A DNA stretch of 64,000 nt, from assembly GCA_902599335.1 (NCBI GenBank), contig CACKFA010000004.1, positions 1 to 64,000 of the forward strand. Reading direction: 5' to 3'. A model generated the notes under the pieces. That model was not told the DNA's origin and did no database searches. It saw only the letters and a list, made by a program, of their open reading frames with translations. Of this stretch, positions 1 through 8,755 are shown piece by piece. The position numbers were made by a program, and so were the translations under genes. Source of the DNA: an uncultured Pelagibacteraceae bacterium. Its GTDB lineage: Bacteria > Pseudomonadota > Alphaproteobacteria > Pelagibacterales > Pelagibacteraceae. Each line of letters opens with the position of its first letter. Position 1 is the first letter of the stretch.

Positions 1-612
1 GAAGATATTAAAATTATTCTTACCTCAAATACTGAAATTTCAGAACTTTATAAAGAAGGTCTTCAACGGGAACAATTTATACCTTTTATAAAAATAATGG
101 AAGATCAATCAATCGAGCATGAATTAAAAATTGAGGATGATTATAGAAAATCTAATGATAATCAAAAACAAAGATATTTTTTTCCACTTAATCAAGAAAC
201 CAATTTTAAGATTAATAAATTTTTTAGAACCATAACTAAGGATAAAAAACAATCTTCAATAACAGTTAATGTCAAGGGAAGAGAATTTAAAATAGAAAAC
301 TTTTATGAGGGAATTGTTAGATGTGACTTTAATCAACTTTGTGATCAAAATTTAGGAGCGGAAGATTATTTGGAAATAATTAAAAACTGTAAATTTATGG
401 TAATAGACCAAATACCTCAATTTAATGATGTCAATTCAAATCAACAAAAACGTTTTATCACTTTGTTAGATGTAATTTATGATAAAAATATTTCATTAGC
501 AGTTACAGCTGATCTAAATTTAGATCAATTTACCTCTTCAAGATTGTTAGAAAAACCATTTAAACGAACCATTAGTCGTTTGTATGAGCTTACATCGAAG
601 GAGTATAATTGA
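1..612 (+). CDS. zapE: ZapE/AFG1-family ATPase, C-terminal part (5' end outside window)
   Basis: The reading frame is open from base 1, so this is the last 203 residues of a longer protein cut by the window edge; the internal ATG at 97 is not a plausible start. The residues encoded at about 46-84 (ELYKEGLQREQFIPFI) match the conserved AFG1/ZapE block, and the later VIDQIPQF plus NQQKRFITLLDVIYD region and the terminal SSRLLE...RTISRLYEL segment also fit. The Walker A part would lie upstream and is not visible. Family members are AAA+-like ATPases linked to division-ring stability in E. coli and to mitochondrial proteostasis in eukaryotes. It overlaps yjbQ by one base (TGATG). Family call is firm, specific role inferred. 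Confidence 0.85.
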   Translation, partial: EDIKIILTSNTEISELYKEGLQREQFIPFIKIMEDQSIEHELKIEDDYRKSNDNQKQRYFFPLNQETNFKINKFFRTITKDKKQSSITVNVKGREFKIENFYEGIVRCDFNQLCDQNLGAEDYLEIIKNCKFMVIDQIPQFNDVNSNQQKRFITLLDVIYDKNISLAVTADLNLDQFTSSRLLEKPFKRTISRLYELTSKEYN

Positions 613-1031
613 TGAAACAAGAATTTTATAATCTTCAAATTAAGACTAATGGTCAAAAGTTATATGAGTTTACTAATGATACAATTTATTGGATTGGTCA
701 AAATAACTTTAAAAATGGTATTCTTAATTTAAGTATTCAACACACAAGCGCCTCATTAATTGTTCAAGAAAATGCAGATCCAGATGTACAAACAGATTTG
801 ATAAATTATTTTGATAAATTAGCTCCTATGGACAACAAACTATATGTTCATACTACGGAGGGAAAAGATGATATGCCTGCACATATTAAATCGGCATTAA
901 CAAATAATCAAATTTCTCTTAGTGTGAAAGATAGTGAATTGTTGCTCGGAACTTGGCAGGGCATATATTTATTTGAACACAGATTAGAGGCTCAAAAAAG
1001 AACTATAATTCATCATTTTATTGGAGAATAA
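612..1031 (+). CDS. yjbQ: YjbQ/UPF0047 family protein
   Basis: A 139-residue protein of the usual family length (about 138 aa). It carries the signature HTSASLIVQENADPDVQTDL near residues 44-63, a central TTEGKDDMPAHIKSAL block with the conserved His, and LGTWQGIYLFEHR near the C-terminus. Family members form trimers, and E. coli YjbQ has weak thiamine-phosphate synthase activity; the physiological role is unsettled. A TTG at 609 would add one residue, but the ATG at 612 overlaps the upstream stop as TGATG and is preferred. It converges on the photolyase gene with an 8-base gap and no obvious strong hairpin terminator. Confidence 0.88.
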   Translation: MKQEFYNLQIKTNGQKLYEFTNDTIYWIGQNNFKNGILNLSIQHTSASLIVQENADPDVQTDLINYFDKLAPMDNKLYVHTTEGKDDMPAHIKSALTNNQISLSVKDSELLLGTWQGIYLFEHRLEAQKRTIIHHFIGE

Positions 1032-1039
1032 AATTAAAT

Positions 1040-2461
1040 TTATTTTTTCTTCAAAGATTGAAACGCTTCAAGAGCTGCAGCTCTAGCTTTTTCGTGAACA
1101 ACAATAGGGCCTGGGTAATCTCTGCCAATAATTGTTTTTATAGCTTCTTGATACTTTAATTCCATTTCCCATGGTTTATGAATGAATTTTTTTGGCACTT
1201 TGCTTAATTCAGGAACCCATTTTTTTACATATAAACCTTCCTTATCAAATTTTTCTCCCTGCAAAATCGGATTAAATATTCTAAAGTAAGGTGCAGCATC
1301 AGCACCACAACCAGCAACCCATTGCCATTGAGCTACATTATTTGCTTTATTGAAATCTAATAAACAATTTCTGAAATGTTTCTCACCTTCAGTCCAATTA
1401 ATTCTTAAATGTTTTACAAGAAAGGAACCCACGACCATTCGAATTCTGTTATGCATCCATCCAGTTTCATATAATTCTCTCATTCCAGCATCCACAATAG
1501 GATAGCCTGTCATTCCTGATTTCCATGCCTTCAAAAATTTATCATTTTTTACCCACGGAAATTTATCAAATTCTTTTCTATAATTACCTTTTAAAAATTC
1601 GGGAAAATAATTAATTAAACTATGTGAAAATTCACGCCACCCTAATTCATTGATATATTTCCTATAGCCAATTCCTTTAGATTTTATTTCATTACATTTT
1701 TGCCAAATAGTACTCACGTGAATTTGACCATGTTTAATATATGGAGACAATTTTGATGTACCCTCTATTGATGGATAATCTCTAGCTGTCCCATAATGTT
1801 TAATTTTTTTTTCAATTAAATTATTAAGAACTTTTTTCGAATCATTTTCAGAAACTTTCCAGTATTTCTCAAATTTTTTATACCAATTTTTTTTTGGTAA
1901 AATGTTTTTAGGTTCAATACTGTTTTTAAAAAAAGAAATTAATTTAACTTTTTTTTTTACAATATAATTTTTGCTTGGGGGCAAACTAAGATATTTCTCT
2001 TCAGCATTTCTCCAGAATGGACTAAATACTTTAAAAGGTGTACCATCATTTTTAGTTACTTCTTGAAACTCATTAAGAATATTTCCTTTAAAATATTTGA
2101 ACTCAACTTCGTTTTTTTGAAAAGCATCTCTTATTTTTTTTCCTTTAGCAATTACATCTGGTTCATATATCTTATTCCAATAGACAGAAATATTATCTTT
2201 TTTTTTAATTTTCGATAATACATCTAGCTCGTCTCCTTCTAATATCTGAAGATTGATTTTGTATTTAAATAATTCTGATTTAAATTCCTCTAGAGACTTA
2301 TATAACCACCATTTTTGTGCTTCCCTTTTTTTATCAAAATCAGTTTTATTATAAATAAACAGTGCTACAACGTTATCGTGATTTTGACTCGCAAAAGATA
2401 ATGCAGGATTATGTTCAATTCTAAAATCTTCCCTAATCCAAAATATTGCATTTTTTTTCAT
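1040..2461 (-). CDS. phrB: Deoxyribodipyrimidine photolyase (CPD class I)
   Basis: A 473-residue cryptochrome/photolyase family protein that should repair UV-induced pyrimidine dimers using light. The N-terminal Rossmann-like antenna domain begins with FWIREDFRIEHNPAL, and the C-terminal FAD domain contains the characteristic GYPIVDAGMRELYETGWMHNR-type block and the NNVAQWQWVAGCGADAAPYFRIFNP block near residues 375-400, with the Trp residues expected for DNA lesion binding and electron transfer. Length matches class I enzymes (about 450-480 aa). It lies 6 bases downstream of the PLP lyase on the same strand, so the two are probably co-transcribed. A photolyase is expected in a surface-ocean bacterium. 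Confidence 0.93.
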   Translation of the reverse strand: MKKNAIFWIREDFRIEHNPALSFASQNHDNVVALFIYNKTDFDKKREAQKWWLYKSLEEFKSELFKYKINLQILEGDELDVLSKIKKKDNISVYWNKIYEPDVIAKGKKIRDAFQKNEVEFKYFKGNILNEFQEVTKNDGTPFKVFSPFWRNAEEKYLSLPPSKNYIVKKKVKLISFFKNSIEPKNILPKKNWYKKFEKYWKVSENDSKKVLNNLIEKKIKHYGTARDYPSIEGTSKLSPYIKHGQIHVSTIWQKCNEIKSKGIGYRKYINELGWREFSHSLINYFPEFLKGNYRKEFDKFPWVKNDKFLKAWKSGMTGYPIVDAGMRELYETGWMHNRIRMVVGSFLVKHLRINWTEGEKHFRNCLLDFNKANNVAQWQWVAGCGADAAPYFRIFNPILQGEKFDKEGLYVKKWVPELSKVPKKFIHKPWEMELKYQEAIKTIIGRDYPGPIVVHEKARAAALEAFQSLKKK

Positions 2462-2467
2462 ATGAAT

Positions 2468-3601
2468 TTATTTTCTGCCTTTAGATAACAGTTGTTTGTA
2501 AAGTTTTACATCTGCATTACCTTCGCATCCTATTACCAAAACATTAGAATTTTCGTTAAGTTCTAAAAGTTTTTTAGTTTTAGTATTATTACAAACGCCT
2601 ACCAGGCTTATAATACCAGGTGCAGAGCACTCTCCACCAATTATTGAATTTTTACTAAGCTTTTTGTCTTTCAACATCGCTACAGTTTTAGCAATATTTC
2701 GATCACTTACAGACACACAACAATTGCTCGTTTTTTTCAATATTTGCCAAGGAATATATGACATTTCATTACATGACATACCTCCCATGATGCTCTCCTT
2801 TATAATTTTAATTTTTTTTAATTTATTGTGTTTTATGCTTTGAAGAACACAATCAGCTCTATCAGGCTCAACAATTATGATCTTTGGAATTCTTTTAAAA
2901 TATTTTGCAACACCAGCAACTACACCAGCAGCCATACCACCAACACCAGCTTGTAAGAAAATATGGGTTATATATTGATTTGTTTGTTTAGAAATTTCTT
3001 TAATCATTATGGAATACCCTGCCATGGTAAGTTGAGGAACTAATTTATATTCTTTTGTTGAAACATCTTGAACAATTTTCCAATTATTTTTTTTTGATAA
3101 CTTTTTACATTCGTTAAGTGAATTTTCATAATCTCCCTTAACTCTTATTACTTCGGCTCCGAATTTTTTAATTTCTTTAACTCTTGTGTCACTAACGTAT
3201 TGACTAACAAATATTTTACATTTTAAACCCAACCTTTTCGCACCCCATGCTACAGATCTTCCATGGTTCCCAGCAGTTGCTGAGGAAATGATTATATTTT
3301 TTTTTCCTTTAGATATTTTTTCAACAGCATAAGCTCCACCTAAAGCTTTAAATGATTTTAAATGAAATCTTTTAGATTCATCTTTATAAAAAACATTATT
3401 AAGTTTTAAATTTTTTTGTAATTTCTCAAGCTTTAATAGTGGGGTTGCTTTATAATTTTTCCAACTGGAAATTGATTTAAAAGCGTTTGTTAATAGTAAT
3501 GACGGGACAAATCTTAAAACATAATTTCTTTTAAAACCAAAATTATTATTTTTTAAAGATTTTGTAAGTGTCCAGTTCTTAATACTTTTTAAACTCTTCA
3601 C
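2468..3601 (-). CDS. PLP-dependent lyase of the diaminopropionate ammonia-lyase / threonine dehydratase type
   Basis: A 377-residue fold-type II PLP enzyme. The Schiff-base lysine is visible at about Lys85 in RFHLKSFKALGGAYAV, followed by a SATAGNHGRSVAWGAKRLG block and a glycine-rich phosphate-binding loop QAGVGGMAAGV. This pattern is closer to 2,3-diaminopropionate ammonia-lyase (DpaL, about 398 aa) than to IlvA, because of FKALGGAYAV and the NHGR signature. The expected reaction is elimination of ammonia from a beta-substituted amino acid to give a 2-oxo acid. The neighbouring glutamine-synthetase-family gene ends 1 base upstream, suggesting an operon that handles amino nitrogen. Substrate is not determinable by eye. 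Confidence 0.75.
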   Translation of the reverse strand: MKSLKSIKNWTLTKSLKNNNFGFKRNYVLRFVPSLLLTNAFKSISSWKNYKATPLLKLEKLQKNLKLNNVFYKDESKRFHLKSFKALGGAYAVEKISKGKKNIIISSATAGNHGRSVAWGAKRLGLKCKIFVSQYVSDTRVKEIKKFGAEVIRVKGDYENSLNECKKLSKKNNWKIVQDVSTKEYKLVPQLTMAGYSIMIKEISKQTNQYITHIFLQAGVGGMAAGVVAGVAKYFKRIPKIIIVEPDRADCVLQSIKHNKLKKIKIIKESIMGGMSCNEMSYIPWQILKKTSNCCVSVSDRNIAKTVAMLKDKKLSKNSIIGGECSAPGIISLVGVCNNTKTKKLLELNENSNVLVIGCEGNADVKLYKQLLSKGRK

Positions 3602-3602
3602 T

Positions 3603-4928
3603 TTAACAGTCTAAAGTATTTTGTCTTTCCCATTGAGTTACAGGTTTGGACTTATCGAAGTTTTCTTTATTATCAAATTCCTCAATTTCAGATTTTCTAA
3701 GTTTTATATAACTATTGATTGTTTCTTTTCCAAAAGCCTCATTCATTTCTTTATTATTTTGTAATAAATTTAAAGACTGTGTAAGTTTATCAGGCAGTTT
3801 TGGTAAGTCAGGATACTTTGCATGGTCTTCATACATATTACAATCCAAAGGTTTACCTGGATTGATTTTATGTTTTAATCCATTCAACCCTGCTGCTAAC
3901 ACACTTGCTTGTAACAAGTAAGGATTAGCAGAACCATCCATCAATCTTAATTCAAACCTTCCTGGATCAGGTATTCTAATCATATGTGTTCTATTATTAC
4001 CCGTATAGGATATACTACTTGGTGACCACGATGCTCCAGACTTAGTTGGTGGTGCGTTAATTCTCCGATAGCTATTTATTGTTGGGTTAAAAAAAGCAGA
4101 TAAAGATGAAGCATTTTTAATTACTCCACCTAAAAAATTATAAGCCATTTTACTTAAACCTAGTTTATCTTTATTGTCTAAGAATTTATTTTTACTACCT
4201 TGCCAAACAGATACATGGGCATGACAACCGTTACCTGTCAGATTTTCGAATGGTTTAGGCATAAATGTTGCTCTCAATCCGTGCTTTTCAGCAATTGTTT
4301 TTACCATAAATTTAAAAAAAGCATGTCTATCTGCTGTTTTTAAGCAATCTGAATAATCCCAATTCATTTCAAATTGTCCATTAGCATCTTCATGATCATT
4401 TTGATATGGGCCCCATCCCATTTCAATCATACAGTCACAAATCTCTTTGATTAAATCATATCTCCTCATTAACGCAGATTGGTCGTAACAAGGTTTAGAT
4501 TGAGTGTCTCTCGGATCTGCAATTGAGTTTCCATCTGGTGAGATTAAAAAGTATTCACACTCTACGCCTGATTTCATTGTTAAATTTTGTTTTTTAAGTT
4601 TTTTTATTTGATTTTTTAGCATCACCCTAGGCGACGCATCTACTGGTTTACCATTCATCCATAGATCAGAAGCTAACCATCCTACCTCTTTGTTCCAAGG
4701 AAGCTGGATTAAGCTATCTGGATCAGGAATTCCAAACATATCAGAGTCAGCAGGTGTCATATCTAACCAAGCAGCAAAACCTGCAAAACCTGCTCCTGTA
4801 ACTTGCATTTCTTTAATAGCATGTGCAGGGACTAGTTTTGATCTTAATACACCAAACAAATCTACAAAACTAATTAAAAAATATTTAATTTTTTTTTGTT
4901 TAGCTATTTTAAATAAGTTTTTAGCCAT
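3603..4928 (-). CDS. Glutamine synthetase family enzyme (GlnT / gamma-glutamylmethylamide synthetase-like)
   Basis: A protein of 441 residues from the ATG at 4928; a GTG at 4943 would add five residues. Visible motifs are SFVDLFGVLRSKLVP, GAGFAGFAAW, SGVECEYFLI (metal-binding Glu), NDHEDANGQFEMNW, the NGCHAHVSVW ATP/metal region, and GRFELRLMDGSANPYL. These match the glutamine synthetase superfamily, and the GAGFAGFA and NDHEDxNGQ wording resembles GmaS, which ligates methylamine to glutamate. It could equally make glutamine from ammonium. A second, divergent paralogue lies at 10574-12049, and Amt lies immediately upstream. Family certain, substrate inferred from context. Confidence 0.85.
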   Translation of the reverse strand: MAKNLFKIAKQKKIKYFLISFVDLFGVLRSKLVPAHAIKEMQVTGAGFAGFAAWLDMTPADSDMFGIPDPDSLIQLPWNKEVGWLASDLWMNGKPVDASPRVMLKNQIKKLKKQNLTMKSGVECEYFLISPDGNSIADPRDTQSKPCYDQSALMRRYDLIKEICDCMIEMGWGPYQNDHEDANGQFEMNWDYSDCLKTADRHAFFKFMVKTIAEKHGLRATFMPKPFENLTGNGCHAHVSVWQGSKNKFLDNKDKLGLSKMAYNFLGGVIKNASSLSAFFNPTINSYRRINAPPTKSGASWSPSSISYTGNNRTHMIRIPDPGRFELRLMDGSANPYLLQASVLAAGLNGLKHKINPGKPLDCNMYEDHAKYPDLPKLPDKLTQSLNLLQNNKEMNEAFGKETINSYIKLRKSEIEEFDNKENFDKSKPVTQWERQNTLDC

Positions 4929-4945
4929 TGCTAAGGCTACCACAA

Positions 4946-5098
4946 TTATTTGAAAAATGAAAAGATAGTTTCTTTATAATAAATAAAATTAACTAAAATT
5001 ATCAGAATAATTGCAAGAATTACTCCATACTTTGCTTTTGGAAAAGCAACACCTCTCATTTTACTCGGTCTTAGTTGTTCGTTTTTGTCTTCACTCAT
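4946..5098 (-). CDS. Small single-pass membrane protein, 50 aa
   Basis: A short open frame on the minus strand starting at the ATG at 5098 and stopping at TAA 4946-4948. The product begins MSEDKNEQLRPSKMRG, continues VAFPKAKYG, and then has a clean hydrophobic stretch VILAIILIILVNFIYY (about residues 26-41) before a short Lys-ending tail. A charged N-terminus, one transmembrane helix and a basic end are typical of real small membrane proteins. It sits between the terminator at 5107-5140 and the glutamine-synthetase-family gene, 17 bases ahead of that gene's ATG, so it would be the first gene of that unit. No function can be assigned. Confidence 0.6.
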   Translation of the reverse strand: MSEDKNEQLRPSKMRGVAFPKAKYGVILAIILIILVNFIYYKETIFSFFK

Positions 5099-5106
5099 TT
5101 AAATCA

Positions 5107-5142
5107 TTAAAAAAGGGCGCTACAATTTTGTAGCGCCCAAAT
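5107..5142 (-). terminator. Rho-independent terminator after the amt unit
   Basis: A perfect 10-bp stem GGGCGCTACA (5115-5124) / TGTAGCGCCC (5129-5138) closes a 4-base loop. On the minus strand it is followed by a run of T (complement of 5108-5114). It lies 10 bases beyond the stop of the 76-residue protein and should end the mgs-amt transcript, separating it from the 50-aa protein/glutamine synthetase unit. Confidence 0.9.
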
Positions 5143-5148
5143 TTTATT

Positions 5149-5379
5149 TTACCATTCAGTAATATTACTTTTATGGTCGTTAGCACCGTGTCTTTTTCTG
5201 GATAATGCGTTCAGCTCATCACTTTCAGATTTGCTTGTAATTACAGTCCATCCTATCCACACAGCAATTAACAAAAGAACTAGTATAAATTCACTAGATC
5301 CAGCTCCAGGATAAACCGATCCACCAACTTCTTCAGCTGGTTTATTAAGATGATCTATCCAGTTTGATACTGTTGCCAT
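5149..5379 (-). CDS. Small membrane protein downstream of Amt, 76 aa
   Basis: A 76-residue protein with a polar N-terminus (MATVSNWIDHLNKPAEEVGG), one strongly hydrophobic segment SSEFILVLLLIAVWIGWTVIT near residues 28-48, and a charged C-terminal tail containing SRKRHGANDHK. It begins 11 bases after the amt stop and is followed directly by a strong terminator, so it belongs to the amt transcript. A good SD-like AGGAGAAAA lies just before its ATG. I do not recognise a named family. Its fixed position after Amt suggests a role with ammonium transport, perhaps as an accessory subunit, but that is inference only. Confidence 0.78.
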   Translation of the reverse strand: MATVSNWIDHLNKPAEEVGGSVYPGAGSSEFILVLLLIAVWIGWTVITSKSESDELNALSRKRHGANDHKSNITEW

Positions 5380-5390
5380 ATTTTTCTCCT

Positions 5391-6791
5391 TTACCTGGTT
5401 GCTGATGAAACTGCTTTTTCATCTTCTTTAGCACTTTCCATCATTTCATAGTCTAGTCCAGCTATTTCAACTTCTCGTGGGATTCTTAATTTACCCATAC
5501 CATTAAGAACTTTAGCGATGATATAGCCAGGTATTAATCCTAAAACAAAGAACATTATTATTGCTCCAATAAATTGTCCTAATGGATTAATTGTTGCATA
5601 AGTTGTTCCATCAAACATAGCTCCAACACTGTAACCAGATGAAGGATAACCATTTAAGACGAATCCACAAATTACAAGACCTACAAAACCAGCATAACCA
5701 TGTACAGCTACTGCGCCAACTGCATCATCAATTTTGAACTTTCGTTCAACCCAGTAATGAAGTTTGTAGGCAATAACAACTCCGATCATACCAATAATTA
5801 ATGCTTGAATTGGATGATATAAGTCGTTTCCTGCAGACGCACATATAATGCCAGCAAGTCCACTTGAGTAAGTCCAGAAAGGGTCACCTTTAGCGATAAC
5901 ATATCCAGCTAATAAACCTCCTGACAATGACATCAAAAAGTTCATTGTAATTCCACTTAAAGTAGTAGGTGTTAAATAGATATTAGTTGCTGTCCAGAAT
6001 GATATACCTTCCATGCCATACTCTGGGCCCAGATCATATATTGGAACGTTACAAGCCGCATAAAATCCCCAAAATCCGGTGTAAATTAAGAACAATCCAA
6101 TTGTTACTAACCAAGGATTTCGAGGACCAATATTTCTTGGTTCACCACTTGATGAAAATTTTCCAATTCTTGGACCTAAAACCATAAGTACACCTAAGGC
6201 AAATCCACCAGCAATAGCGTGAATTACACCTGATGCATAAGCATCATGATAACCTAAGATTTTAAGCATCCAACCATCAAAGTGCCATCCCCATGACGCA
6301 TCTATTGACCAGAAAACAGATCCTATTGCAATTGCTAAAACTCCAAATGCAAATGTTGTTATTCTTTCAATAACTGCACCCGAAACTATAGAAGCTGCGG
6401 TCCATGAAAATAAAAGGAATGCTGCCCAGAACACACCCATTATATGGTCATTAAGATTGATTGCCATAAGAGCATTTGTAGGATTAGCAAGATCATTACC
6501 TCCAAATCCTCCACCTAGTACAAGCCCTGTACTTTCTGTCATTATTGACGGAGCTAATCCAGGTCCAGTTGGAAAAGCCCAATAAATCCACCAACCAAAC
6601 AAAAACCAAGTTACTGTTACCAATGGTATCAGCATTGTGTTTTTCATAAGAGTATGTTGATGGTGTTTGTATCTTGAAGCTCCAACCTCATACATACAGA
6701 AACCAACGTGAATTAAAAACATTAGTACCACTGTTGTCCAGTAGTAAAATTCTGTAAATATCGTGGTAAGAGCACCTAACTGATCAGTCAT
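5391..6791 (-). CDS. amt: Ammonium transporter (Amt/MEP/Rh family)
   Basis: A 466-residue polytopic membrane protein of typical Amt length with about 11 transmembrane segments. The paired pore histidines are visible in GVIHAIAGGFALG and AVHGYAGFVGL, and the family blocks FWGFYAACN and FIGAIIMFFVLGLIPGY are present. It should import NH4+/NH3, or possibly methylammonium, across the inner membrane. The start has an excellent SD (GGAGAGAG) complementary to 6794-6801. In context it sits downstream of the mgs genes and upstream of a second glutamine-synthetase-family gene, suggesting that nitrogen released from or carried by methylamines is coupled to ammonium uptake. The 126-base gap upstream could carry its own promoter. 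Confidence 0.95.
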   Translation of the reverse strand: MTDQLGALTTIFTEFYYWTTVVLMFLIHVGFCMYEVGASRYKHHQHTLMKNTMLIPLVTVTWFLFGWWIYWAFPTGPGLAPSIMTESTGLVLGGGFGGNDLANPTNALMAINLNDHIMGVFWAAFLLFSWTAASIVSGAVIERITTFAFGVLAIAIGSVFWSIDASWGWHFDGWMLKILGYHDAYASGVIHAIAGGFALGVLMVLGPRIGKFSSSGEPRNIGPRNPWLVTIGLFLIYTGFWGFYAACNVPIYDLGPEYGMEGISFWTATNIYLTPTTLSGITMNFLMSLSGGLLAGYVIAKGDPFWTYSSGLAGIICASAGNDLYHPIQALIIGMIGVVIAYKLHYWVERKFKIDDAVGAVAVHGYAGFVGLVICGFVLNGYPSSGYSVGAMFDGTTYATINPLGQFIGAIIMFFVLGLIPGYIIAKVLNGMGKLRIPREVEIAGLDYEMMESAKEDEKAVSSATR

Positions 6792-6917
6792 ATTCTCTCT
6801 CCATATTTGTTTATTTAAACCCTATTAAATTTTCTGAGTCGTTACAAATATAAAGAGATTGAAAAAATCCAGTTATGAACACCAGATTTAAAAAATAATC
6901 AACTATTGATTGTAATA

Positions 6918-7334
6918 TTAAAACTTCAAGTAAGCTTTTTTCAAATCAACAAGTGGATGTTTTGGAGACATTTGAAACTTAACCAAAAGCTCTCTTGCAA
7001 TCATATCTCTATCTTGTTGATTGTTTGGTAACTTAATGGAACTTGGAATAGTAACCCAACCATTTGCATTTCTGCAAAAAACTGCAGGTCTATCTTCTTC
7101 ATAACCCATGTGCACGTCTTCCAACCAATTCAGATCATCCCATCCCATCGCCTCTATATATTTTTTTAGAAAAGGGGTTATTTTACTATAATCAGGCAAA
7201 AGATTAACATCATATCTATAGCCAATAGACTGGCCAATCATTTTTTCTCTGGCTGTCTCTTTCTTTTTACCTAATTGACCTTTAATCTCTTTTGACTTCG
7301 TTTTTGATACCTTTTTATTTTTTTTCTTTGGCAT
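6918..7334 (-). CDS. Hypothetical protein with Lys-rich N-terminus, 138 aa
   Basis: A 138-residue soluble protein. The first 30 residues are mostly Lys, Ser and Thr (MPKKKNKKVSKTKSKEIKG), followed by a compact domain with several conserved-looking aromatic residues (PFLKKYIEAMGWDDLNWLED, VFCRNANGWVTIPSSIKLP). It starts 8 bases after the mgsC-like gene and is surely co-transcribed with it. The N-terminal MPKKK-KK tract closely echoes that of the mgsC product next door. I do not recognise the family. Operon position suggests a role with the glutamate-synthase-like complex or methylamine metabolism, unproven. Confidence 0.8.
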   Translation of the reverse strand: MPKKKNKKVSKTKSKEIKGQLGKKKETAREKMIGQSIGYRYDVNLLPDYSKITPFLKKYIEAMGWDDLNWLEDVHMGYEEDRPAVFCRNANGWVTIPSSIKLPNNQQDRDMIARELLVKFQMSPKHPLVDLKKAYLKF

Positions 7335-7342
7335 AATTATCT

Positions 7343-8755
7343 CTATATTTTGTGATAGTTATCAACTCCAACAGTGTAGTTAGTTCCAGCTAATGGAACT
7401 TTTGCTAAAGCTGATGCTTCTGATGTTAAAGCAGCTAAATCTTCAGGTTCTAGAGAATGGATATTTGTTTTTCCACACGCTCTAGCTAACAACTGAGCTT
7501 CTAAAGTCATTGAGTGAAGATAATTGTAAACTCTTAATGCTGCATCATCGGGATTTAATCTAGCTCTAAGCTTAGGATCTTGTGTTGCAACACCAACTGG
7601 ACATCTTCCAGTGTGGCAGTGATAACATTCACCTGCTTTTACGCCCATTTCTTTTTCAAAATCTGCCTCTGGAATATCTTTATTGCAATTTAATGCTATC
7701 ATCGATCCAGTACCAATTGCTATAGCATCAGCTCCAAGAGCTAAAGCTTTTGCCATATCAGCACCGTCTCTTACACCACCTGCATAAATTAATGTTACTT
7801 TTCCAGTTTTTCCGACATCATCGATTGCTCTTCTCGCTTCTCTAATCGCTGCAATTCCTGGAATTCCAGTATTAGCAGCAGCGATATGTGGGCCAGCTCC
7901 AGTAGAACCTTCCATTCCATCTAAGTAAATTGAGTCTGGGTCACATTTTGCAGCCATACGCACATCATCATAAACTTTAGATGCACCTAACTTTAATTGA
8001 ATTGGCACTTTATTTTTTGTTAATTGTCTTAATTCCTCTACTTTTAAAGCTAAATCATCTGGACCTAACCAGTCTGGGTGTCTCGCAGGAGATCTTTGGT
8101 CAATACCAGATGGTAATGATCTCATCTCAGCAACTTGGTCAGTAACTTTTTGACCCATTAAGTGTCCACCCATTCCAACTTTTTGACCTTGTCCAATAAA
8201 CACCTCAATACCATCTGCTAATTGCGCGTGGTGTGGGTTAAAACCATATCTTGATTGAATACATTGGTAATACCATTTTTCAGAATATCTTCTTTCATCA
8301 GGTATCATTCCACCTTCACCAGAACATGTAGCACTACCTGCCATAGTTGCTCCTCTTGCTAAAGCAGTTTTTGCTTCATAAGAAAGTGCACCGAAACTCA
8401 TTCCTGTAATATAAACTGGAATATCTAACTCAATTGGATTTTCACATCTTGGACCAATAACAGTTTTTGTTTCACATTTTTCCCTGTAACCTTCGATTAC
8501 AAATCTAGTTAGTGTTCCAGGTAAGAAAACCAAATCATCAAAAGTAGGAATTTTTTTCATCAATGCCATTCCTCGCATTCTGTATCTTCCTAATTGAGAT
8601 TTAATATGAATATCGTCTATTACTTCAGGGGTGAAGATAGCGTTATGACCTAATAAACTTTTATTTCTTTTGCCCTCTTCATGTGCATGAACATCAGCTT
8701 TTCCGCCAACACCTTTTCCGTTTTTTTTAATTTTTTTTGATTTTTTCTTAGGCAT
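7343..8755 (-). CDS. mgsC: FMN-binding glutamate synthase-type subunit (MgsC/GlxD)
   Basis: A 470-residue protein corresponding to the FMN- and Fe-S-binding central domain of glutamate synthase. Visible are an FMN-barrel region with ITGMSFGALSYEAKTALARG, SGEGGMIPDE, IQLKLGASKVYDD, YLDGMEGSTGAGP and the phosphate-binding ALALGADAIAIGTGSMIAL. The Fe-S cysteines are in GECYHCHTGRCPVG. With the two upstream genes it would form N-methylglutamate synthase, which exchanges methylamine for the amino group of glutamate, or the related GlxBCD complex of unknown substrate. Unusually, the first 35 residues are a Lys/Gly/His-rich extension. Its ATG overlaps the upstream stop (TAATG). Confidence 0.88.
   Translation of the reverse strand: MPKKKSKKIKKNGKGVGGKADVHAHEEGKRNKSLLGHNAIFTPEVIDDIHIKSQLGRYRMRGMALMKKIPTFDDLVFLPGTLTRFVIEGYREKCETKTVIGPRCENPIELDIPVYITGMSFGALSYEAKTALARGATMAGSATCSGEGGMIPDERRYSEKWYYQCIQSRYGFNPHHAQLADGIEVFIGQGQKVGMGGHLMGQKVTDQVAEMRSLPSGIDQRSPARHPDWLGPDDLALKVEELRQLTKNKVPIQLKLGASKVYDDVRMAAKCDPDSIYLDGMEGSTGAGPHIAAANTGIPGIAAIREARRAIDDVGKTGKVTLIYAGGVRDGADMAKALALGADAIAIGTGSMIALNCNKDIPEADFEKEMGVKAGECYHCHTGRCPVGVATQDPKLRARLNPDDAALRVYNYLHSMTLEAQLLARACGKTNIHSLEPEDLAALTSEASALAKVPLAGTNYTVGVDNYHKI

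Noticed and set aside
97..612. ATG at 97 as the start of the first gene
   Set aside because: The frame is open from base 1 and the upstream residues fit the ZapE/AFG1 conserved block, so the gene begins outside the window.
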